Below, piece after piece: positions 6,833 to 11,686 of a stretch of DNA of 11,686 nt (positions are counted from its first letter, which is position 1; the number at the start of each line of letters is the position of its first letter). The position numbers and the translations under genes were made by a program. This DNA comes from Acidimicrobiales bacterium (GTDB lineage: Bacteria > Actinomycetota > Acidimicrobiia > Acidimicrobiales > RAAP-2): positions 1 to 11,686 of the forward strand of contig JADGOD010000041.1 of assembly GCA_017883125.1 (NCBI GenBank), read 5' to 3'. The notes beneath the pieces are model-generated. The model saw only the letters and a program-made list of their open reading frames with translations. It did not search any database and had not been told where the DNA came from.

Positions 6833-8140
6833 CTAGCCGGCCTGCTCGGCAGAGAACATCTCGAGCATCTCGGCGAACCTCTGGCGAGCGGCGGCCTCTC
6901 TCGCCGGGATGTACTCGGTGGGGATATCCCTGGGCTCGTAGTCCTTGAGCACCTGGCGGGCAACGGTCACGCGGTGCACCTCATCAGGTCCGTCGTAGAT
7001 GCGAGCAGCACGAGCGTGGCGATACATCGACTCGAGCGGCATGTCCGTGGAGTACCCCAAGCCTCCGTGGAGCTGGAGCGCGCGATCGATCACGTTGTAG
7101 AGGACCTGTGCCCCGTAGTACTTGATCATGGCGATCTCAACACGAGCGGCAGCTGCGCCGACCTTGTCCATCTTCCATGCCGCCTGCAGCGTCATCAGCC
7201 TCGCCGCGTGCATCTCGGCCATCGAGTCAGCGATCCAGTTCTGGACCGTTTGCTTTTCCGCCAGCGGGCCGCCGTGGGCGTGCCGTGACAGGGCGCGCTC
7301 GCACATCATGTCGAATGCGCGCTTCGACTGGCCAAGCCACCGCATGCAGTGATGGATCCGACCCGGCCCCAGGCGGGCTTGTGCCAGCTGGAACCCGGCG
7401 CCTTCGTCGCCGATGAGGTTCTCGATCGGCACTCGCACCTGCTCGTAGAGGATCTCGGCGTGATTCCCGTACTTTCCGAAGACGACGTCGGGGTCTTCCA
7501 TCGATCCGACATCGCGCACCACCGTCACACCGGGAGCGTCCTTGGGCACGATGATCATCGAGGAGCCCTGGTAGGGGTGGACGTCAGGGTTGGTCACCGC
7601 CATCACGATGAAGAAGTCGGCCACCGAGCCATTCGTCGTGTACCACTTGTGCCCGTCGATGACCCACTCTTCGCCGTCGCGCACCGCTGTGGTGGTCAGG
7701 AGGGTCGGGTCCGATCCAGCCGTATGGGGCTCGGTCATCGAGAAGCCGCTGCGAAGCTCCCCGTTAAGCAGCGGGAGGAGCCACTTGTCGCGCTGATCCT
7801 CCCGGCCTGACATCTTGATGCCCAGGGCCAGGAGCTCGCCATTTCCCGAATCGGGTGCGTTGTTTCCGAAGACCAGAGGGCCGAAGGGGCTCTGGCCGAG
7901 GATCTCGTGCATCAGACCGAGCTTGAGCTGACCGAATCCAGCGCCACCGAGCTCCGGCTCGAGGTGGGCGGCCCACAGGCCGCGTGCCTTGACCTCGGCC
8001 TGGAGCGGCTGGACCATCCGGGACATCTGATCCCAGGTCAGATCAAGGGTCTCGAGGGGATAGATCTCCTCGACCATGAACGTGCGCATCCACGCCAGGT
8101 GCTCTTCGAATTCAGGTTCCGTCTCAAAGTCCCAAGCCAC
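6833..8140 (-). CDS. acyl-CoA dehydrogenase, ACAD10/11-like
   Basis: A 435-residue FAD enzyme that would oxidise an acyl-CoA to the 2-enoyl-CoA and pass electrons to electron-transfer flavoprotein. The FAD/substrate loop FSMTEPHTAGSDPT is at residues 133-146, the middle beta domain has WVIDGHKWYTTNG (159-171), and QLHGGLGYS (356-364) and IYDGPDEVHR (381-390) mark the C-terminal helical domain. GPGRIHHCMRWLGQSKRAF (259-277), MAEMHAARLMTLQAAWKMD, VEIAMIK and DGPDEVH follow the pattern of the dehydrogenase domain of vertebrate ACAD10/ACAD11. The residue at the usual YEGT catalytic Glu position is Asp383, also as in that group. No aminoglycoside-phosphotransferase-like kinase domain, fused to the dehydrogenase in ACAD11, is in the window. 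GTG at 8140 is the start, because AAGGAGG (complement of 8147-8153) lies six bases upstream. Substrate unknown. Confidence 0.93.
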   Translation of the reverse strand: MAWDFETEPEFEEHLAWMRTFMVEEIYPLETLDLTWDQMSRMVQPLQAEVKARGLWAAHLEPELGGAGFGQLKLGLMHEILGQSPFGPLVFGNNAPDSGNGELLALGIKMSGREDQRDKWLLPLLNGELRSGFSMTEPHTAGSDPTLLTTTAVRDGEEWVIDGHKWYTTNGSVADFFIVMAVTNPDVHPYQGSSMIIVPKDAPGVTVVRDVGSMEDPDVVFGKYGNHAEILYEQVRVPIENLIGDEGAGFQLAQARLGPGRIHHCMRWLGQSKRAFDMMCERALSRHAHGGPLAEKQTVQNWIADSMAEMHAARLMTLQAAWKMDKVGAAAARVEIAMIKYYGAQVLYNVIDRALQLHGGLGYSTDMPLESMYRHARAARIYDGPDEVHRVTVARQVLKDYEPRDIPTEYIPAREAAARQRFAEMLEMFSAEQAG

Positions 8141-8146
8141 CGTCGT

Positions 8147-8153
8147 CCTCCTT
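8147..8153 (-). promoter_or_regulatory. strong Shine-Dalgarno deciding the GTG start of the acyl-CoA dehydrogenase
   Basis: On the minus strand these bases read AAGGAGG, a near-complete match to the 16S anti-Shine-Dalgarno, six bases before the GTG codon at 8140-8138. It settles the non-ATG start of the minus-strand dehydrogenase. Confidence 0.75.
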
Positions 8154-8330
8154 CAACTCAGACCGTGCGCCATGCAGGGGACGCCTCCGATTTCTCTCAC
8201 CGTAGGGCGCTCCCGACCTCTCTGCGAACCCTTGTCGCCGACCACGAGCTCAGCGCCCAGCGTCCATGGAGATCGCGCCGGTAGCGGACCCGATCCCGAG
8301 GACATCGACGCCCGCGCGATGGATTCACCA

Positions 8331-8362
8331 TGTCGGACGAGCAAGCGTTGCGTCGCCCGACA
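8331..8362 (+). promoter_or_regulatory. bulged stem-loop in the leader of the riboflavin synthase gene
   Basis: TGTCG (8331-8335) pairs with CGACA (8358-8362), GAC (8336-8338) with GTC (8352-8354), and GCAA (8341-8344) with TTGC (8348-8351) around a 3-base loop: 12 pairs broken by bulges of 2 and 3 bases. It ends 44 bases before the Shine-Dalgarno. It does not match the conserved FMN riboswitch (RFN element), whose GGGGCGGGGTGGAAATCCCC-like core is absent from 8141-8417. Any role is speculative. Confidence 0.25.
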
Positions 8363-8406
8363 AGAGTTCCAGGCTGGTAGAAGAGAGGGGGTTCCACCGC
8401 GCCGTC

Positions 8407-8413
8407 AAGGAGG
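8407..8413 (+). promoter_or_regulatory. strong Shine-Dalgarno deciding the riboflavin synthase start
   Basis: AAGGAGG stands four bases before ATG 8418. The frame stays open far upstream (to beyond 8100), so this site, together with the start of homology to the archaeal family at the same ATG, fixes the true N-terminus. Confidence 0.8.
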
Positions 8414-8417
8414 CACA

Positions 8418-8897
8418 ATGACCATCATCGGAGTCGTTGACACGATGTTTGCTCGCTACGACATGGGTGGAGCGGCGCTCGAGGAGCTGGCGGCGTGCCC
8501 TGGGTATGGCGAGAAGTTCACGGTCATCCGTCGGACGGTGCCGGGGTTCAAGGATCTGGCGGTGGCGGCGAAGAACATGATCGAGCGAGATGGCGCCTCG
8601 ATCGTGGTGGCCTGCGGGATGCCCGGACGCGAGCCGGTCGACAAGCAGTGCGCCCATGAGGCCAGCCAGGGGATCATGCAGGCCCAGCTCATGACGTCGA
8701 CGCCGATCCTCGAGGTCTTCGTCCACGAAGACGAGGCCGACGACCCGGCGGTCCTCGCCCAGGTCTTCGAGAACAGGACGAAGGACCACGCGCGCAACGC
8801 CTACTGGATGCTCTTCGAACCCGAGCAGCTGATCGCGCGGGCCGGCACGGGGGTCCGGCAGGGCTTCGGACACGCGGGACCCCTCGAGGTCAGCTGA
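8418..8897 (+). CDS. ribC: riboflavin synthase, archaeal type (RibC family)
   Basis: A 159-residue cytoplasmic protein whose whole length follows the archaeal riboflavin synthase family, in which two 6,7-dimethyl-8-ribityllumazine molecules dismutate to riboflavin plus the pyrimidine precursor. Landmarks in order: IGVVDTMFARYDM (residues 4-16), IRRTVPGFKDLAVAAK (37-52), ACGMPG (65-70), DKQCAHEASQGIM (75-87), AQLMTSTPILEVFVHEDEA (89-107), HARNAYWMLFEP (124-135) and GVRQGFGHAGP (145-155). These correspond closely to the Methanothermobacter/Methanocaldococcus enzyme as I remember it. The family is related to lumazine synthase (RibH) and not to the duplicated-domain bacterial riboflavin synthase (RibE), but the CAHEAS and VFVHEDEA blocks argue for riboflavin synthase rather than lumazine synthase. 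No ribA/B, ribD or ribH gene is in the window. It lies between two FAD-dependent dehydrogenases and its last 8 bases overlap the end of the downstream one. Protein family call is strong; in-cell activity is inference. Confidence 0.88.
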   Translation: MTIIGVVDTMFARYDMGGAALEELAACPGYGEKFTVIRRTVPGFKDLAVAAKNMIERDGASIVVACGMPGREPVDKQCAHEASQGIMQAQLMTSTPILEVFVHEDEADDPAVLAQVFENRTKDHARNAYWMLFEPEQLIARAGTGVRQGFGHAGPLEVS

Positions 8898-10005
8898 GTC
8901 CCACGGGGTCCTTGGGCAGGCCCAGCAGATGCTCGGCGATGATGTTGCGCTGGACGACCGACGTCCCCCCACCGATCGTCAGCGCCTGGGCGTAGAGGAA
9001 GCCATGGGTCCAGCGATGCATCGGGTCCCCCGCCGCCAGGGCGAGCTGCGCCTCGGGACCGGCAAGGTCCATCGCCAGGTCCATAGCCTCCTGGCCGAGG
9101 TTGTCGGCGAGAGCCTTCCGCACGGATGCCGTCGGGCCAGGGCCCTGGCCTGCGAGCGCTGCGGCGAGCTGGCGGAGCCCGGACATCCGGATCACCTCGG
9201 AGCGGATCCAGGCCCCCACGAGGCGATCACGCAGGACCGGACCCGGCGCACCGCCCTGTGAGCGAACATCGGCCAGAAGATCTGCCATGGAGGGACCCCA
9301 CCCCCACAGCAGCCCACCGCCCGTCAACGAGACCCGCTCGTTGGCGAGGGTCACCTTGGCCAGCCGCCATCCGTCGCCAGGCTCTCCGATGACGTTCTCG
9401 CCTGAGATCCGAACCTCGTCGAAGAAGACCTCGTTGAAGGCGTGGTCGCCGGTCATGTCCACGACGGGCCGGATCGTGATCCCCGGTGCGTCCATCGGGC
9501 AGACGAAGTACGTGATGCCCTGGTGTCGATCGATGTTGGGATCCGTGCGGGCCAGAAGGATCCCGAACCGGGCGACATGGGCGAAGCTCGTCCAGATCTT
9601 CGACCCGGTGACCACCCACTCGTCGGCGTCGCGCACGGCTCGGGTCGAGAGGGCAGCGAGGTCTGATCCGGCGGAGGGCTCCGAGAAGAGCTGGCACCAG
9701 AAGTCCTCGCCGGAGAGGAGCCGGGGTAGCCACCGGTCCCTCTGAGCGGAGGTGCCGGCCGCCAGGATCGTCGGGCCCGCCCAACCGATGCCGATGGGGT
9801 TGATGGGCCGGCTCACCCCGGCGGCGGCCAGCTCCTCGTCGATCGCCAGCTGCGTGGCGGCATCGGCTCCCCTCCCCCAGGGCTCAGGCCAGTGGGGAGC
9901 GACGTAGCCGGCGTCAGCCAGCTCGGCACCGGTCGGCGACGGATGCTCCGCCAGCCACCGACGGAGCGCCCGTCGCTCGTGCTCGGAGGCCTTCTCTGGG
10001 GACAC
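8890..10005 (-). CDS. acyl-CoA dehydrogenase family protein (FadE-like, no Glu at the usual catalytic position)
   Basis: With the GTG at 10005 as start this is a 371-residue FAD protein of the acyl-CoA dehydrogenase fold. QLFSEPSAGSDLAAL (residues 105-119) is the FAD/substrate loop, DEWVVTGSKIWTSFAH (128-143) and MDAPGITIRPV (171-181) form the beta domain, and the C-terminal helix ends IGGGTSVVQRNIIAEHLLGLPKDP (344-367). The usual catalytic Glu before GT in YEGT-type enzymes is Gly here, as in many mycobacterial FadE proteins, some of which work as heteromers. An alternative GTG at 10056 would add 17 residues (GLDPCDRGAYATA...) that do not look like this family. It has no purine-rich site and would leave 14 bp to the divergent synthetase. 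The 10005 start has GGGGAG 14 bases upstream and begins SPEKASEHERRALRRWL, a normal N-terminal helix. Likely partner: the divergent acyl-CoA synthetase. Substrate unknown. Confidence 0.88.
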   Translation of the reverse strand: MSPEKASEHERRALRRWLAEHPSPTGAELADAGYVAPHWPEPWGRGADAATQLAIDEELAAAGVSRPINPIGIGWAGPTILAAGTSAQRDRWLPRLLSGEDFWCQLFSEPSAGSDLAALSTRAVRDADEWVVTGSKIWTSFAHVARFGILLARTDPNIDRHQGITYFVCPMDAPGITIRPVVDMTGDHAFNEVFFDEVRISGENVIGEPGDGWRLAKVTLANERVSLTGGGLLWGWGPSMADLLADVRSQGGAPGPVLRDRLVGAWIRSEVIRMSGLRQLAAALAGQGPGPTASVRKALADNLGQEAMDLAMDLAGPEAQLALAAGDPMHRWTHGFLYAQALTIGGGTSVVQRNIIAEHLLGLPKDPVGLS

Positions 10006-10070
10006 GGCCGTAGCGTAGGCTCCCCGGTCACACGGGTCGAGGCCGAGTGCCGCCACGGAGGGAAGGTGCG

Positions 10071-11686
10071 ATGACGAGTTGGAGCTACGCCGAGGTCTTC
10101 GAGGCCGTCGCCGCCACCCAGCCCCAGCAGCCTGCGATCGTCCACGGCGACCGCACCGTCACCTGGGGTCAGCTCGAGGAGCGCTCCCGCGGGGTCGCCG
10201 CATGGCTCCTGTCGCTCAACGTGGCACACCAAGACAAGATCGCGCTCTACCTCTACAACTGCCCCGAGTACCTCGAGGGGGTCTTCGCCTCGCTGCGGGT
10301 CGGCCTGGTGCCGGTCAACACCAACTACCGCTACGGACACGAAGAGCTCCTCTACCTCTGGGGCAACTCAGACGCCGTGGCGGTGATCTTCCACGGCGCG
10401 TTCACCGAGCAGGTCGAGTCCCTCAGACGTGATGTGGCCAAGGTCCGGGGATGGCTCTGGGTCGACGACGGCTCCGGCCCGTGCCCGGAGTGGGCAACTC
10501 CCTACGAGGCCCACGCGGCTCGGGCACCTGCGGTGCTCTCGTTCGACTGGTCGAGGACGGCCGACGACCTCGTGATGCTCTACACCGGGGGGACCACCGG
10601 CATGCCCAAGGGTGTGATGTGGCGCCAGGACGATCTGTTGTGCCGCATGAACTCCACGGGGTTCCGCCGGTGGGACCTCGAGGGTGGCGTCGATCAGATC
10701 ACCAGGGCCATCGAGGAGTCTGGTCCGGGTCTTGCCCACTTGCCCGCATGTCCCCTCATGCACGGCACCGGGCTGTTCACCGCGCTCGAGGCGCTCGTTG
10801 AAGGGGGTCGTGTGGTCCTCCTCGAGACGCGCCACTACGATCCGGCCACCCTGGCCCAGACGATCGATGAAAAGGGCGTCAACCTCTGCGTGATCGTCGG
10901 CGATCCCTTCGCCCGACCGCTGCTCGAGGTCCTCGACGCCCATCCCGATCGCTACTCGCTGGGCTCCATCATCGCGTTCATCTCATCGGGTGCGATGTGG
11001 AGCGAAGAGGTCAAGCGCGGGCTTCTGGCGCACCAGCCCAAGATGATGCTCGTCGACGCCTTCTCCTCGACCGAAGCCCTCGGCATCGGCAACTCCGTCT
11101 CGAGGGGGGACTCCTCCACGCCGACCGGAGAGTTCACCCTGAGCGACCAGGTCCGGGTGCTCGGCGAGAACGACGAGCCCGTATCTCCGGGCTCCGACGA
11201 GGTCGGGGTGCTCGCGCTCGGGGGCCGGAACCCGCTCGGCTACTTCAAGGACGACGCCAAGACCGCAGCCACCTTCCGGATCATCGGCGGCCAGCGCTAC
11301 TCCATCCCCGGCGACTTCGCCAAGGTGCGGGCCGACGGGGCCATCCAGCTGCTGGGCCGGGGGTCGCAGTGCATCAACACCGCCGGAGAGAAGGTCTTCC
11401 CCGAGGAGGTCGAAGAGGTCCTGAAGCGCCACGACGCCGTCGTCGACGCCTGCGTGGTCGGGATCCCCGATCCGAGGACCGGTGAGCGGGTGATCGCCGT
11501 CGTCGAGCTCACCGATGGAGCGTCCATCAGCCAAAACGAACTCATCGCCCACGTGCGCAGCCACCTGGTCCACTACAAGGCGCCACGTCTGATCCGGATC
11601 GTCCCCTCGATCGGCCGCACCCCATCGGGGAAGATGGACTACGGCCGGCACAAGGACGAGGCGATCGATTGGGCAGCCTCGCTCGA
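10071..11686 (+). CDS. acyl-CoA synthetase (AMP-binding, FadD19-like), 3' end outside window
   Basis: The frame is open from ATG 10071 to the right edge (538 codons plus two bases) with no stop or shift. GGAGGG at 10057-10062 and AAGG at 10063-10066 support the start. It is an ANL-superfamily ligase that activates a carboxylic acid with ATP to acyl-AMP and then acyl-CoA. The P-loop-like YTGGTTGMPKG is at residues 171-181, FSSTEA (331-336) is the A5 motif, IPGDFAKVRADG (412-423) is the A7 motif with Asp415, and LGRGSQCINTAGEKVFPEEVE (428-448) is the hinge and A8 region. The A10 catalytic lysine is Lys521 in TPSGKMDY. The NPLGYFKDDAKTAATF and GRGSQCIN...GEKVFPEEVE wording is close to mycobacterial FadD19/FadD17-type synthetases, which act on steroid side-chain or branched/long acyl substrates. 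Normal length near 540-550 suggests only a few residues are cut off. It is divergent from the neighbouring dehydrogenase (65-bp gap), compatible with a shared control region. Confidence 0.92.
   Translation, partial: MTSWSYAEVFEAVAATQPQQPAIVHGDRTVTWGQLEERSRGVAAWLLSLNVAHQDKIALYLYNCPEYLEGVFASLRVGLVPVNTNYRYGHEELLYLWGNSDAVAVIFHGAFTEQVESLRRDVAKVRGWLWVDDGSGPCPEWATPYEAHAARAPAVLSFDWSRTADDLVMLYTGGTTGMPKGVMWRQDDLLCRMNSTGFRRWDLEGGVDQITRAIEESGPGLAHLPACPLMHGTGLFTALEALVEGGRVVLLETRHYDPATLAQTIDEKGVNLCVIVGDPFARPLLEVLDAHPDRYSLGSIIAFISSGAMWSEEVKRGLLAHQPKMMLVDAFSSTEALGIGNSVSRGDSSTPTGEFTLSDQVRVLGENDEPVSPGSDEVGVLALGGRNPLGYFKDDAKTAATFRIIGGQRYSIPGDFAKVRADGAIQLLGRGSQCINTAGEKVFPEEVEEVLKRHDAVVDACVVGIPDPRTGERVIAVVELTDGASISQNELIAHVRSHLVHYKAPRLIRIVPSIGRTPSGKMDYGRHKDEAIDWAASL

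Noticed and set aside
6828..6854. CTCTGC/GCAGAG inverted repeat across the dehydrogenase stop between convergent genes, considered as a bidirectional terminator
   Set aside because: It has only six pairs around a 15-base loop, with no T-run on either side; this is within what chance gives in GC-rich sequence.
8153..8344. A minus-strand frame starting MLVRHGES, like the N-terminus of a histidine phosphatase/phosphoglycerate mutase
   Set aside because: After the eight-residue resemblance nothing matches the family in any of the three minus frames. The start would be TTG without a ribosome site and the frame stops after 63 codons. It is either chance or a very decayed remnant that cannot be supported.
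8076..8417. Upstream extension of the riboflavin synthase frame
   Set aside because: The frame is open, but family similarity begins at ATG 8418, which has AAGGAGG four bases upstream, and the extension runs back into the oppositely oriented dehydrogenase gene.
8141..8417. FMN riboswitch upstream of the riboflavin synthase gene
   Set aside because: It was looked for because of the gene's function, but the conserved RFN core sequences and their paired arms are not present.
10006..10056. Seventeen-residue N-terminal extension of the second acyl-CoA dehydrogenase from GTG 10056
   Set aside because: It has no purine-rich site upstream and no resemblance to family N-termini, and it would crowd the divergent synthetase start.

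Overview
This window comes from the chromosome of a high-GC (roughly two-thirds G+C by eye) actinomycete, and an Acidimicrobiia-type lineage (Ilumatobacter/Microthrix-like) fits best. The signs are GTG starts with good Shine-Dalgarno sites, an AftD-like arabinofuranosyltransferase end, an F420-type LLM oxidoreductase, and a high density of acyl-CoA dehydrogenase and FadD genes. The taxonomic call is inference from gene content. No tRNA, rRNA, CRISPR array, insertion sequence or phage gene was seen.

Layout. (1) Bases 2-775: the 3' end of a large membrane arabinofuranosyltransferase-like gene. (2) 836-1626: an enoyl-CoA hydratase/isomerase-family gene whose reading frame breaks twice. Removing one base at each break restores a normal 262-residue protein. 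(3) 1730-6813: a run of five plus-strand genes: aquaporin, PPK2-type polyphosphate kinase, LLM-class oxidoreductase, SDR oxidoreductase and amidase. The last four have gaps of 54, 41 and 9 bp and may be co-transcribed. (4) 6833-8140, minus: an ACAD10/11-like acyl-CoA dehydrogenase. (5) 8418-8897, plus: a 159-residue protein that I recognise as an archaeal-type riboflavin synthase (RibC family), with no other riboflavin gene nearby. (6) 8890-10005, minus: a second, different acyl-CoA dehydrogenase, overlapping the riboflavin synthase gene tail-to-tail by 8 bp. (7) 10071 to the right edge: a FadD19-like acyl-CoA synthetase, divergent from the second dehydrogenase and lacking only its last few codons.

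How the genes may work together. The right half reads as acyl-CoA catabolism: FadD activates a carboxylic acid and the two FAD-dependent dehydrogenases desaturate acyl-CoAs. The broken crotonase on the left belongs to the same chemistry. The riboflavin synthase between the two flavoenzymes makes the precursor of their FAD cofactor. The middle run (LLM, SDR, amidase) looks like a small oxidation/hydrolysis set with unknown substrates, preceded by water transport and polyphosphate-nucleotide metabolism.

Most worth following up: the archaeal-type riboflavin synthase in a bacterial setting, the doubly frameshifted crotonase that also appears to lack both classical catalytic glutamates, a perfect inverted repeat that would bury the Shine-Dalgarno of the LLM gene, and two acyl-CoA dehydrogenases without the usual catalytic Glu at the C-terminal position.
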